A stretch of 64,000 bases of DNA from positions 1 to 64,000 of the forward strand of contig KV424053.1 in assembly GCA_001632435.1 (NCBI GenBank). Direction: 5' to 3'. Positions 22,181-32,997 of the stretch are shown here, piece by piece (position 1 is the stretch's first letter; each line of letters starts with the position of its first letter). The position numbers and the translations under genes are program-made. The DNA comes from Calocera cornea HHB12733. Taxonomy: Eukaryota > Basidiomycota > Dacrymycetes > Dacrymycetales > Dacrymycetaceae. Below the pieces are notes generated by a model that had not been told where the DNA came from, searched no databases, and was given only the letters and a program-made list of their open reading frames with translations.

Positions 22181-22986
22181 TGGCTTAGCGGGCCGACTCG
22201 ACTGAAGGCGGGACGACGCATGCTGTTGGGCTGTTGACATGTTGCGAGAAAGAGGAACCTTCTTGTGACCTTGTCAAGGTGTATGGGGAATTATCCGGCT
22301 CATGGAACTGACAGGCCAGGGTGTAGCCTGCACATCTGTATACTTTATGAGGGCGCATGTACAGTAACTTAGCGATCTATTTCCTAGACTCCTAGCTGAG
22401 TAATATCAGACTGGGGGAGACGCGTCGCGTCGCCAGCTCAGTTCCCTACCGGTACCTGATGCCCGCTCCTATTCTTCATCATGTCTACAATGCTCCTGAC
22501 TTCCACACACTCTCGGGCGCCTCAGGACATTAATGTTCGCGTCGGATCTACAATGAGCGGTGCGGCGATGGAGTAGCCAGGCCTTACAAGCCCTTGGGCG
22601 GACGGTCAGGATGTTGTGGTACGCACCCTCGTTTCTTCTGGCAGTGGTCCCTCTGATACTTCGTTGACGGCAGCCGGCCATCACCACGGCCCAGCAAATC
22701 AAGGAAGCCAATGCCGCAACCGTCAATAACTGGCTGGGACAATACGCCGGAGGGCTTCTGAGACAGAAGAAGCGGAGACTGGCCCTCCGCCTAGGACTGG
22801 ATCCCGTCGTCTGTATGGAGGTCACACTCAATTGAACTCACAGTGACTTGCTCAATGCCACAACATGTAACAAGGAGTTCACTACGTTCATCTACAGCAT
22901 TCCATTGTGCTAGAATAGTCAGATACAGGGTCGTGGATGTCGTCTATCTCCGAATTGCGTCATATGTAACCCACAAACATCCGCCC
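22181..22986. other. Intergenic with an unassigned coding-like fragment
   Basis: Between DAD4 and the SSE1 stop. A plus-strand fragment near 22620-22820 reads like protein (MLWYAPSFLLAVVPLIL and then, in frame after a possible intron, QQIKEANAATVNNWLGQYAG... RQKKRRLALRLGLDPVV). I cannot place it in a family or build a full model. A 120-aa minus-strand ORF overlaps it and looks less convincing. Confidence 0.3.
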
Positions 22987-25544
22987 CTAGTCAACATCCA
23001 TCTCCTCGACATTGGGCCCAGTGTCCTCTTCCATGGTCTCCTCCTTCGCCGCCTGAGGCGGGGGGTTGGCGTTCGTCTGCGGGGCAGGCGGAGCATCAGT
23101 CTTCGGTTTCGGCTTAGACATGATTGGGTTGGCGAAGTAGATGAGTTCGTCGCGCTTCTTGTCCATCTCCGCGCAGGTGATGACCGGATCGACGTTCTTG
23201 GGCCGCTCCGAGATCTTCACGAGCGAGTTTTCGAGCCACGACTGCGCAGTCGCGGCCTTCTCGACTACCTTCTGCTTGTCCTCGGCGCTAATGTGCGAGA
23301 ACCGTGCGTCGTCTGACTGCGCTTGGGACAAATAGTTGTTGATGGTCTCGCGCAGAGCAGCGGCGGTACGCGCGCGCTTCTCACCCTCCATGTAGCGCTT
23401 GTAGATGGGATCACCAAGAGCCTTCAGGGCATCGAGGCGCGACACATAAGCGGACTTTGGAGCATCTTCGCCCTCCTCAGTGTACAGCCAGTCCTCTGCA
23501 TCGGCGAGCTTGGCCAGAAGAGCCTCCTTCTCCTTTGCCTGTACGAACGGAGCGTAACGGTCGTCGAGCTTGCTGCGAGTATCGTAGATGTACTCTTCAA
23601 GAGCATTCTTACGATCCTGATCGCAGGTTCAGTAAAAGTGTTCATTAGAACTGGCTTTCGAAACGCACCTCAGTATCCTGCACAAGCTTGTCATCGGCAA
23701 TCATCTGGCCCTCACTCTCCCTCTGGTTGTTGAGGATAGAGCTGTCGAGAGCAAGTCCACCGGAAACGACAGGCAAATCTGTCCTCTTGACAACCTTCTT
23801 CTGTCTCTTCTGGGGCGGCGCAGGTGCCTGACCCTCGGCAGGCGGGGCCTCCGCAGGTACGTCCTCCTCAACAATCTGGGTTGTCTCGAAGAACGCACCC
23901 TCGAAGCTGAAAATGCCGTGCAAGTTGAGCCGTGTCCGGACCTTGATGGTGGCGGGGACAACCTCGCCGACACTCTTGACAGTGACCTTGCCGATCCACG
24001 GGTTGATCTTGCCGGGAAGCGCAGAAGGGTCGGCGTACGAAGCCTCCAGCTCGAATGGTGCACTCCGGACGAACTTGAGGGTCTTTGTCGAAGGAATGCT
24101 GTTGCCACGAGGGAAGACGATAGCCTCGGGCTCCTCGTCCTCGTCCTCCGGAGCCTTGGTCCAAGAAATCTTGATCGGGTAGAGCGCGATGTCGTTGACT
24201 GCGAAGGAACGAAGTTTGAAGCGAGGGGAAAGACCGGCGCAGGCAAAAGTGGCACCGCGGGCAATAGCTTCATCGGCATTCAGGGTGGTAGAAAGAGTCT
24301 TCCCACCGAAAAACGCCTGGATGCGCTGCTTGATGGCAGGGATACGGGTGGAGCCACCAACGAGCTCAACAGCAAATACGTCTGTTGGAGCGATCTGGGC
24401 CTCACGCAGAGCCTCCTCGAGAGGAACGTGAACGCGTTCTAGAAGTGGAGCAATGAACTCTTCGAACTGTTCACGGTTGAGCTTGGAAGAAGCATCAACG
24501 TCGTTCATGATGGACTCGACGTTGAGAGGGGCCTCAAGGTTGGCAGACAACATCTTCTTCAAGCGTTCACACGCTACTGAGAGACGGAACATGGCTTTGG
24601 GGCTGGACAGAACGTCGATCTTGTACTTGTCCTTGAACTCTTCAGCGAAGTGCTGAACGAGGGCATAGTCGAAATCGCGGCCACCGAAATGACGATCGTA
24701 GGCAGTGGACTTGACGGTCAGCTGTCCTTGTGCGAAAGCAACGACAGCGACGGAGTAGTTTGAGTGGCCAATGTCGACGAAGACAACGTGACGAGGGGTC
24801 TCAGGTGGAGGAAGGTCGGACTTGGTAATACCGTAGCCGAGGGCGACGGCGGTGGTGTCATTGATGAGGCGGAGAGGGTTGAGGCCAGCGATGAAGGCAG
24901 CGTCAAGCGTGGCGCGACGCTGTACTTCGGTGTACCACCCAGGAACAGCGATGACGCAATCCGTAACATCCTGCTGAAGCTCCTTGGCAGCGATCTGCCC
25001 GAGCTTGGCGAGGTACATCGCCAGGAGCTGGGTAGCAGAGAAGGTCTGCTTCTGCCCGCGGTACAGAACCTATGGAAACTGAGTCAGAGTCACGTCCACA
25101 ATGTGCTCAGAGGCAGGGCTACTCACACTAACACCCACTTGGCCGTTCGCATCGACCAGCTGGGCATTGATGTACTTCTTCTCAATCTCCGTCACCTCAG
25201 GGTCGGAGAAGGAGCGCCCGATAAGCCGCTTCAGCGAACCGATGGTGTTCTTAAAGTTGCCCGTCTCCATCGTCTTGGCCGCCTCGCCAATCGCCCGGGC
25301 TTTGGGTCCGAAGGATATTAACGAGCTGCAAACATGAGCATTTCTCCTCGAGTGATAGAGACAAGAAGAGACTTACGGGGTGACTCGGTTCGAGACCTCA
25401 TTCGCGACGATATCTATGCCCCTCTGACGCGCAACACCGACCTAGACGCGGGCGTCAGTCCGGGAGTCAGAAACGACAAAGAGCGGCGCATATACGTACT
25501 TTGCTGCCGAGGTTGCCCAAATCTATGCCGACAACGCTTGCCAT
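22987..25544 (-). CDS. SSE1: Hsp110 family chaperone / Hsp70 nucleotide exchange factor
   Basis: Begins MASVVGIDLGNLGSK, the Hsp110 form of the Hsp70 ATPase start, and continues with GVARQRGIDIVANEVSNR and a MAYLAKL-type segment. The ATPase domain shows VDIGHSNYSVAVVAFAQGQL, HFGGRDFDYALVQHF, ELVGGSTRIPAIKQRI and ADEAIARGATFACA. The substrate domain has the Hsp110-type acidic insertion (TKAPEDEDEEPEA) and a second loop rich in PAEAPPAEGQAPAPPQK. The C-terminal helical extension ends in GPNVEEMDVD, not in an EEVD signal. Sse1 releases ADP from cytosolic Hsp70 and holds unfolded proteins. Several short introns split the 5' end. The promoter holds a heat-shock-element-like site. Confidence 0.93.
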
Positions 25545-26176
25545 AGCTGTATTGCGTTCTTGACGGTATTAGGAAAGTAGAGAGAAGAGAGGAAAAGGTG
25601 TAGAGGAGGGTGTTCTACAGTAGAGTGGCAATGGTGGTGCTAGAGTGGGTGGGAGCGCACGATGAAGACACGCAGTTAAAAAGTTGCGGCACGCGGTGCA
25701 TCGCCACAACGACGTTGCCCTGTTCCCGGCCACATGTTTCGAGACGTTTCTAGCAGGATCTCTAACAAGGCATGCTCGCTCCACTTTCGGAGACCACGCT
25801 TTTTCCTGTCCCTGTGCAACGTAGTTGCATAGGTTTTCCCAGAGTTTTTGGATGCACATTCCTTCCTAATTGGGAACGGTCCGATTAGTAACAGATCTTG
25901 ACAAATGTGTCTGGCTCCGTTCTTACATTATTTGCTACCGTGTTTTGGTTTCGTTTCCCTGCGTCTTCAGTGGCTTGCCAGTTCATCAACGCGCGCCTTT
26001 TGTGCTTCGTGCTACACTAAAGCCATTTTCGACTTCTGTGGCTTGTTGGGTCGTAGTATGTTTCTCCATGAACTTGCGCTATGTGGCTGGCACACTGGAT
26101 ACAGTGATCTGGCGCCAACTACGAATCCTCTATATTGACTGCCTCTTCTGGTTAGTGCATCGACTTGTTCGACAGT
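25545..26176. other. SSE1 promoter and left edge of the Helitron
   Basis: The SSE1-proximal part holds AG-rich sequence and a heat-shock-element-like site. From about 25990 the GCGC-dense pattern of the mobile element begins (25991, 26066, 26111). The element's terminus should therefore lie between about 25870 and 25990, but I cannot point to a certain 5'-TC end. Confidence 0.45.
25738..25755 (-). promoter_or_regulatory. Heat-shock-element-like site upstream of SSE1
   Basis: TTC-GA-GAC-GT-TTC-TA-GCA fits the alternating nTTCn/nGAAn layout with two exact and two imperfect units. It is about 195 bp upstream of the SSE1 ATG. Hsp110 genes are Hsf1 targets in yeast, which makes the site believable. 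Confidence 0.5.
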
Positions 26177-29100
26177 ATGGACCTGATCTTTGATGTTTCT
26201 AGTCAAGCGATACAACGTCCTGGCGCCGTTTCTATACTGGTGACTGATTTGAATCGATGCTATCAATTCTGCACCGTTCAGTTCTTGGAAGAAGACACTC
26301 CTCCTCTGGTGGAAGGCGTTCATCTCACATTTTCCGCTTCTTTCGGCTCGGTACTTGGCGCCTATTCTTTTTTTACTCTAGTCGACATACGCCATATTGC
26401 TCAGCAGTTGCATATACAACATGCGCCATCTTTGCGACGTCATAAGCTCTTGATGCGTCTGCATCATTATGTTGGATCCGCGCCCAGTTTTCCTTTCGCG
26501 CTTCGTTGGATTTTCCGCTTAAGGTCCGATCGGACTTATGACGGCGTGGGTCGATTACCATCGACGTCTGGTCGAAAGCGGCGTCGTGAAGAAGGCATTT
26601 CTGTTGGAGCCTCAAAGCGTACGCGTTTGGATGAAGCTATCAGCGAAATGGCGCCATTTCCGCCCACGTATGATGAAGACCTTGTGTGCAAAATCATCGC
26701 CGAATATACCGATAGTGTCTCTGTGGAGAACTTGCGCGAAGGCGTTTGTGCATGTTGTGCTGAAGCTGTTCGAGAAGTGGATATGCAAGCTATTCCTGTG
26801 GACAATATCGAGCTCGACCTTTTGCAGAATCGACACATTCCGCACAATTTGCGCCCCTTAGGGTACGATTTCGATGGTTTCTCACACGCCATATTGGATC
26901 CTCGTGGCCTGACCAGCCCTGATGTCTATGGTGGCGAATTGCGACTTTGCGCCAGTTGTGCAAGTAGCTTGAATCGTGGCAAGATGCCAGCACTGGCGCT
27001 GGCTAATGGTTTCTACTACGCTTTCGACCATGTACCGGAAAACGTGCGCAAAGCGTTTGATGACGCGACGTTCATTGATCGACGTCTCACGGCGCGCTGT
27101 ACTGCGACAAAAGTATGCTTTCGGTATTTCGACAATCCCGACAGTCGTCTATTTCGTCAAGGACACGATGCGATGCAGCGCTATTTCCGTGGCAACGTTC
27201 TTATCTTACCGCAAGACACTGCCGTGCTCAACAACATCCTCCCTCCTCCATTGGACGATGTGAAGAACAGCTTTGTTACACTCTTTGCTGGGCAGGAAGC
27301 GCCGACTGCAGATATTTTGCGCAAATTGCAACCCGTTAAAGCGAATGCGACGATTGTTCGTACCATATTGGACTTCCTCTTATCCAACAATCACGCTTAT
27401 ACTTGTTCAACCATCGATTTTCCACAAGGCGCCAGTTTTTCCGACGACAACTTCAATGCTATTTTTCCGTCCACAACCGGCGACGATTCTTTGACATTTC
27501 TACCTTGCATCGAGATTGGGCATGTCCAAGTCGACTCTGCGCAAGCTGGATCTGAAGCCGACGTCAGCTCGCGCAATGTTTTCGAGGACTCCGTAGTCGA
27601 AGATAATGATTTCTTGGTGGAACCATCCGGTTATTCTACCTCCAATCGTACTGCCACATCTTTCAAGGCAATGAAGGCCGACGCATTGGCGCATTGTCTG
27701 GATGATCATGGAAGTTTTCTGTTGTCTCGAAAAGGAAATCGCGCTATTCACGACCTTCGGAACGAATATACGTTAACATGGATGTTTCCCCACTTGGATC
27801 CATTTGCGCTGGGTGGTTTCGATGACCCTCGACGCCGACGCGCTGTATCCATGGGAAAACAACTGGCGCATCTTATGCGACTGGCCGATAGGCGATTCCA
27901 GAGAGATCCGTCCTTTGCCTATGTATTTCATAGTATCTTGCAACGACGGGATGCTCTGCGCGATGTTCGGTTTCGATTACCGGAGGGACGCCATCAAGCT
28001 ATTGTGGAAAACTTGCGCACCGTCAATCTCGATGTTCTCGCCGATTTGTCGCGCCGGTTGGAGAAGGACAAGAAGGTGCGGCCCACAGGGGAAGAAGAAG
28101 AACTGGCGATGCGCGTCTTGCATCGAGTGCACATGTTAAGGAAAGATGTGCCCAGTTCGAATGGGTACAAACGGGCGCGACGCAACGAAATTCGATCTCT
28201 CGTATATCGCTTAGGATCACCCGCATTCTTCATCACCATTACTCCTAGCGATGTTGATGGCCTCCTTTTTCAACTGGCAGTGAACGACTACAAAAATGCG
28301 CCAGATATATTGCAGGGTTCAACAAGAACATCGCGTTTTAAGCGTGCGATGCTGGTTGCAGACAATCCAGCAACTGCCGCATCTGTTTTTCACCGTATCA
28401 TGCTCCGCTTTCGCGATATCATCTTACGGATCGAAAATGGCGCCGGTTTATTCGGAAAATGTACCGGGTGGTATGGCATGGTCGAAGCTCAAGGTCGTGG
28501 GACTCTGCATTGCCATATGCTTATCTGGATCGAGGGTAATCCAGCTCCAAATCAATTGTGGGAATTGTTAACTGCCGACAAAGAACATTTCAAAACGCGC
28601 ATGTTGGATTGGTTGGAACGGCTAATTCATACGGAGTTGCCTGGTCAGACAGCTATTGTCGAAGAACCAAATGGTGCTTTACCGATGCCGAAGCGTTCGA
28701 AGGACGAAATCGATCCGAGATCTGTTGCAAGCCCCGATCTACGTCCATTTCAGCATAACTGGTGCCAGGTCTTTGAGCGTCGAGTAACCGACTTGGTGGT
28801 GTGCAATAACTGGCATGAACATCGCGCAACGTGTTGGATTCATCTGAGGCCTGGCGAGCCCAGAACAGATGATAAATGTCGTATGCGTATCGATGGGACA
28901 ACACGCGCCATATCCGAAATTGACGAAGAAACCGGCTCTATTTTATTGCGCCGATTGCATCCACGAATCAATGAGTACAACGATGTTGTCATGTTCCTAT
29001 TGGGCTGCAACATGGACATTCAGTATCTCGGATCGGGCGAAGCGTCGAAAGCGGCGCTTTATTATATTACCGATTATATCACCAAACCATCTCTTAAAGT

Positions 29101-32095
29101 GCATGCTGGTCTATCGGCGCTCATTTACGCACTGGAGAAAAACCGGAACAAATTTGCGCAAGTTCCAGACGCTCCAGAAGAAGTCGTCAGCAAAAGCCTC
29201 CTGACGAAGATAGTCAACAGCATGTTGTCCAGGATGGAGATGTCGCTACAGCAAATCATGAGCTTCTACGTTGGTGGTGGTGATTATTACACCCAACATC
29301 ACTTTGCGCGTCTTAATTGGGGAAGCTTCTCTTCTGAGTTGCGCCGATTGGAAGATTGCGCCAATGGACAGGTCCAACAACCAGGCGCCAGTTCGGATGT
29401 CGATGATATGGACAATGCCTTAGAAGTGGACCTGCTTCAATCTGCACCTGTGGATGAAGACAACGAACAATTATCGGCGCACCTTCTTTTGTCCGTGGTT
29501 CAAGGCCACATAACAGCTTCTAATCAGTACCATGATTATGTGCTCCGACCTGAAGACGAACCGTTTGGGTCGCTTTGTCTTTATGATTTTGTCAGTCTTT
29601 GCGAAAAAATTGCTATTCCAAAGGGACAAAAAGGCGCCGACTCAATGGCGGTTTCGTATGCGGATTTGGATTATGATGATAATGAAGATGCGCCAAGTTT
29701 CGGCCTATCACGTGCATCATTTCTTCCAAGTCATCCTCAGCGAAAATCACACTACCTCAGATTGCGCTCTGAACCGTACGTACCGGATATTCTTGGTCCA
29801 ACAATTCCGAAGCGAATGGATGACGCGTCACAAAGCACCGATTGGTATCGAGCAATGGTCATACTTTTCAAGCCTTGGCGCAATTTGCGCGATCTTATCA
29901 TCACTGCCAACTCCTGGTCAGATGCATACAATGCTTATGAGTTTTCCGCCATGCATCGTGCAATTATGCGCAATATGGATGCAATGAATCAAGCTAAAGA
30001 GGCGCGAGATTCTGATCTACGTGGCAAAATACGGCAACACAAATCTGCGCGAGTTTGGTACAACGGCGATGTACAAGATGAGATGGACTTGATGGAAGAT
30101 GGCATAGAACATGCCAACGTCGGTTTTGATGATGAAATCAATAGTTCTCATGACGACGATGCATTTCTCACAACAATGGAATCGGCGCGAGAACTTCTTA
30201 ATTCCGGCAAGGCTGAAATTGCAATGCGCGCTTTCAACGATGCTTTCCATACCATGGATGCTACGCAGGTGCACCCCCCCACTTCACCGGAAGGGAACAA
30301 TGTGCGCAACTTGTTAGACGGTGACGCAGCAACACTCCTAGCGCTGGCTAAGGAGCAGAAGGAATGGAAAAAGGATCGGCGACCTAAATCAAAACTTGGC
30401 GCATATTCGATCTCCGCGATTGGCCCTTCTTCGACTATTACGCATGCCTCCGACGTATCCCATATGGGTGATGTTCGTGCTCGACCGGCTATTGCACTGG
30501 CGCGAGTTCAAGCTGCATTGCAGCTGGTTATTACTCGCCAGAATCTATCGGAAAATAACGAACAACTGCGCGCATTGAGAGTTGTGGCTCATTACCTGTC
30601 TTCTGGTAACAGAGAACAGCTTCTTCTCTACATTGGAGGTGGTGCTGGCACCGGGAAGAGCCATGTCATTAAGAGCATCGAGCTCTTATTCGACCTTCTC
30701 GGCATTGCCGACACATTGTTGCTCAGTGCGCCAACTGGCGCTGCTGCGTCTGTTATCGGTGGTTATACAATTCATGCATTGACTCTACTACCAAAACAAC
30801 ATGGTCGACAAAGCGATATCAATATTCTGGATGACATCTGGCAACATACCTATTGGCTGGTTATTGACGAGATTTCTATGATATCGGCGCATTTTTTGGG
30901 CGAAATTTCAGAGCAAATTCGACTAGGAAAAGGCCTTGATGGATCGGTTCCATTCGGCGCGATTAACGTGATTTTCACCGGAGACTTCAATCAATTGCGC
31001 CCACTGGGTGCCCCGCCCTTGTATAGTTACGACTTGGTCCATCACCCACCCAGCCGTGTCTCGAACAATGCGCGTGGTTTGGAAGCTATAACTGGCGCAT
31101 ACTACTGGCAACAAGTCAACCACTGTGTCTTTCTTTCCCGGAATGTGCGCCAATTGGACGATCCCCGTTGGGCCAATCTTCTGCATCGTATGCGCGAGGG
31201 TGCGGCTTGGGATGGCATTAAGACTCATACCACGGTGCAATTTGGAAATGGCGCCAATTACACCATGTCAGACTACGAAGTACTTCGTACTAGAATCCTG
31301 GCACGGCTTCGACAATCTGAGCCGGAATCGCTGTTTGGTTTTGAAAACGCGCCAGTCATTGTGTGCACTAAGGTTATTCGAGATGCCATGAACTTAACGC
31401 TGGCTACACAACATGCGCACGTTCTTGGTCGATCTCTCCAGTTATACTTCTCCCACGATCATTTGCGAACGACTCAAATTACCGGCGAACTGCAAGAGCA
31501 TCTTTGGCGCTTACCCAGCAACAAGACTGAAGATGCGCCTAGTTTCATACCACTTTTCGAAGGCATGAGTGTCATGATTACGGAGAATCTCGCGCTCTCT
31601 CGAAATCTTGTCAATGGCGCAATAGGTACTGTTCAAGCTGTGCGGTATACACAAGATTCAGATGGTCGTCGATTTGCGCATGCTGTGAACATCACAGTAC
31701 CTACATGCCACGAGGCACAAATTGGGTTGCAGCCTCATACCGTATGCATTCAACCCACAAAAACGACTTACAAGATGCGCCTTGTAAATGAGCTGGGAGA
31801 CGTCACCCATCACTCCATTACTCGCCATCATTTACCCCTCTTACCGGCATATTCTTACACTGACTACAAGAGTCAAGGTCGATCCCTGGAACGTGCCATT
31901 GTTGATTTGCATGGGTGCCAATCTGCGCAAAGTGCGTACGTTATGCTATCTCGCGTACGGACATTACACGGCCTCGCCATTCTGCGCGATTTTACACCAT
32001 TACATGTTAACGGATCTCCTCCCAATCAACTAACAAGTGAATTGGCGCGACTTCGCAATATTGCATCACATACCGAACATCAATTTACGGGATGA
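26177..32095 (+). CDS. Helitron Rep-helicase (HUH Rep plus PIF1-type helicase)
   Basis: A single uninterrupted reading frame of 1,972 codons from the ATG at 26177. An N-terminal zinc-binding DUF6570-like region (VCACCAEAV, LCASCASSLNRGKMPALAL) lies near residues 190-290. The Helitron-like Rep domain has FFITITPSD near 684, the HUH motif GRGTLHCHMLIW near 774 and the paired tyrosines YYITDYITK near 961. A PIF1/RecD-type helicase follows, with Walker A GGAGTGKSH near 1487, Walker B VIDEISMIS near 1561, FTGDFNQLRP, and YKSQGRSLERAIVDLHG with AYVMLSRVR near 1896-1925. It should nick and unwind DNA for rolling-circle transposition. All catalytic motifs are intact. An upstream exon cannot be excluded. 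Confidence 0.95.
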   Translation: MDLIFDVSSQAIQRPGAVSILVTDLNRCYQFCTVQFLEEDTPPLVEGVHLTFSASFGSVLGAYSFFTLVDIRHIAQQLHIQHAPSLRRHKLLMRLHHYVGSAPSFPFALRWIFRLRSDRTYDGVGRLPSTSGRKRRREEGISVGASKRTRLDEAISEMAPFPPTYDEDLVCKIIAEYTDSVSVENLREGVCACCAEAVREVDMQAIPVDNIELDLLQNRHIPHNLRPLGYDFDGFSHAILDPRGLTSPDVYGGELRLCASCASSLNRGKMPALALANGFYYAFDHVPENVRKAFDDATFIDRRLTARCTATKVCFRYFDNPDSRLFRQGHDAMQRYFRGNVLILPQDTAVLNNILPPPLDDVKNSFVTLFAGQEAPTADILRKLQPVKANATIVRTILDFLLSNNHAYTCSTIDFPQGASFSDDNFNAIFPSTTGDDSLTFLPCIEIGHVQVDSAQAGSEADVSSRNVFEDSVVEDNDFLVEPSGYSTSNRTATSFKAMKADALAHCLDDHGSFLLSRKGNRAIHDLRNEYTLTWMFPHLDPFALGGFDDPRRRRAVSMGKQLAHLMRLADRRFQRDPSFAYVFHSILQRRDALRDVRFRLPEGRHQAIVENLRTVNLDVLADLSRRLEKDKKVRPTGEEEELAMRVLHRVHMLRKDVPSSNGYKRARRNEIRSLVYRLGSPAFFITITPSDVDGLLFQLAVNDYKNAPDILQGSTRTSRFKRAMLVADNPATAASVFHRIMLRFRDIILRIENGAGLFGKCTGWYGMVEAQGRGTLHCHMLIWIEGNPAPNQLWELLTADKEHFKTRMLDWLERLIHTELPGQTAIVEEPNGALPMPKRSKDEIDPRSVASPDLRPFQHNWCQVFERRVTDLVVCNNWHEHRATCWIHLRPGEPRTDDKCRMRIDGTTRAISEIDEETGSILLRRLHPRINEYNDVVMFLLGCNMDIQYLGSGEASKAALYYITDYITKPSLKVHAGLSALIYALEKNRNKFAQVPDAPEEVVSKSLLTKIVNSMLSRMEMSLQQIMSFYVGGGDYYTQHHFARLNWGSFSSELRRLEDCANGQVQQPGASSDVDDMDNALEVDLLQSAPVDEDNEQLSAHLLLSVVQGHITASNQYHDYVLRPEDEPFGSLCLYDFVSLCEKIAIPKGQKGADSMAVSYADLDYDDNEDAPSFGLSRASFLPSHPQRKSHYLRLRSEPYVPDILGPTIPKRMDDASQSTDWYRAMVILFKPWRNLRDLIITANSWSDAYNAYEFSAMHRAIMRNMDAMNQAKEARDSDLRGKIRQHKSARVWYNGDVQDEMDLMEDGIEHANVGFDDEINSSHDDDAFLTTMESARELLNSGKAEIAMRAFNDAFHTMDATQVHPPTSPEGNNVRNLLDGDAATLLALAKEQKEWKKDRRPKSKLGAYSISAIGPSSTITHASDVSHMGDVRARPAIALARVQAALQLVITRQNLSENNEQLRALRVVAHYLSSGNREQLLLYIGGGAGTGKSHVIKSIELLFDLLGIADTLLLSAPTGAAASVIGGYTIHALTLLPKQHGRQSDINILDDIWQHTYWLVIDEISMISAHFLGEISEQIRLGKGLDGSVPFGAINVIFTGDFNQLRPLGAPPLYSYDLVHHPPSRVSNNARGLEAITGAYYWQQVNHCVFLSRNVRQLDDPRWANLLHRMREGAAWDGIKTHTTVQFGNGANYTMSDYEVLRTRILARLRQSEPESLFGFENAPVIVCTKVIRDAMNLTLATQHAHVLGRSLQLYFSHDHLRTTQITGELQEHLWRLPSNKTEDAPSFIPLFEGMSVMITENLALSRNLVNGAIGTVQAVRYTQDSDGRRFAHAVNITVPTCHEAQIGLQPHTVCIQPTKTTYKMRLVNELGDVTHHSITRHHLPLLPAYSYTDYKSQGRSLERAIVDLHGCQSAQSAYVMLSRVRTLHGLAILRDFTPLHVNGSPPNQLTSELARLRNIASHTEHQFTG

Positions 32096-32099
32096 TATA

Positions 32100-32596
32100 T
32101 CAAAGAGGAACAAAATCGGGATCACCAATGACCAGCCGTCTGTTCTCGACCAAATCGGCGCGAAGTAGCAGAAGATATCTGCGCGAGTTCAGCCAAGAAT
32201 CCTATCCATTTAGAAGGACTCACAGCCGTCCGTGTATCATTTTACTGAAGATAATCGCCGACACGATGGAACCTAGCGCCCACTCACGGGGTATAGTGGC
32301 CTCGTGTTCCTCGGACTCCCCATTAAGGACCCAAACACACTGCTCGCCATCACTGAGAAGTACTCTGCGCAAAGTGAGCACTCTGTATCATAGTGGTATC
32401 CGTTGACTTACAATGAATCACCATCACCGTGCCCGTGCCTCACTTCGCCATCTACTGTGTGCATGACATCCAGAACTTGGACAACATATCTTCCGAAGTG
32501 CGAATGATTTGAAAGCAGTTCTCCAATGGCGCCGGTTGGCCAACTTGCGCCTCGTGCAACATCCACCGCTGCCTGCCTTCCTGGTCCGGGATGCAT
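32100..32596 (-). CDS. Single-domain RPA70N-like OB-fold protein of the Helitron
   Basis: Three exons on the minus strand. The first begins MHPGPGRQAAVDVARG and holds YVVQVLDVMHTVDGE. The second reads VLLSDGEQCVWVLNG... WALGSIVSAIIFSKMI, and the third YLLLLRADLVENRRLVIGD with the ending PDFVPL. The order (VQVL strand, LLSDG turn, hydrophobic strand, basic VEN-RRLVI strand) is that of the N-terminal OB-fold of replication protein A 1. With about 135 aa it is that domain alone. Both introns end in the element's GCGC motif (TTTGCGCAG, CTCGCGCAG). Its stop is 4 bp from that of the Rep-helicase, tail to tail. RPA70N usually binds partner proteins, so it may recruit host repair or replication factors. 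Role inferred. Confidence 0.7.
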
Positions 32597-32997
32597 GGCT
32601 ATGTCTTCGCTGTGCGTACCACCTTATTATCAACCGATTTATAAGTGTTCTACTTGGCGCCATATTTCCTTCATACAACGTCATACCGTTCTATGACTTG
32701 GAACATGCCTTATGGCTTGTAACATGGCTTGTAACATGGCTTGCAACGTGGCTTGCATGGCTTACAAAATGGCTTGCAACATGGCTAGCAACATGGCTTA
32801 CTACATGGCTTGCTACACGACCTGCCACAATTGCACATCTTCTCGAAGGCTTGCTTATCTCCACTATTCACTAAGCACTTCGCGCCAGGTGGCTGTCAGG
32901 TCTTACTCCAAACACAGGTTCGGTTCTAAGCAATACGCGCCATGTCGATCTTATAAATTCCGATACTTACAAGCCTTGGACATATCACTTTGCCCTC
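32597..32997. promoter_or_regulatory. Divergent promoter region inside the Helitron
   Basis: Lies between the RPA70N-like gene (minus) and an unknown gene (plus). It contains a 12-bp-unit tandem repeat (listed separately) and further GCGC sites at about 32659 and 32880. Confidence 0.4.
32701..32825. repeat. 12-bp tandem repeat, about ten imperfect units
   Basis: Units such as AACATGGCTTGT, AACATGGCTTGC, AAAATGGCTTGC and TACATGGCTTGC follow one another with small changes and one 4-bp slip. It is open in several frames (an encoded WLATWLATWL pattern), but nothing indicates translation. It is in the divergent promoter region, so it may be a set of binding sites. Confidence 0.8.

Noticed and set aside
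32701..32825. Repeat as a protein-coding WLAT repeat or a CRISPR-like array
   Set aside because: Units are contiguous with no spacers, and the open frames have no start or family features; it is a plain tandem repeat.
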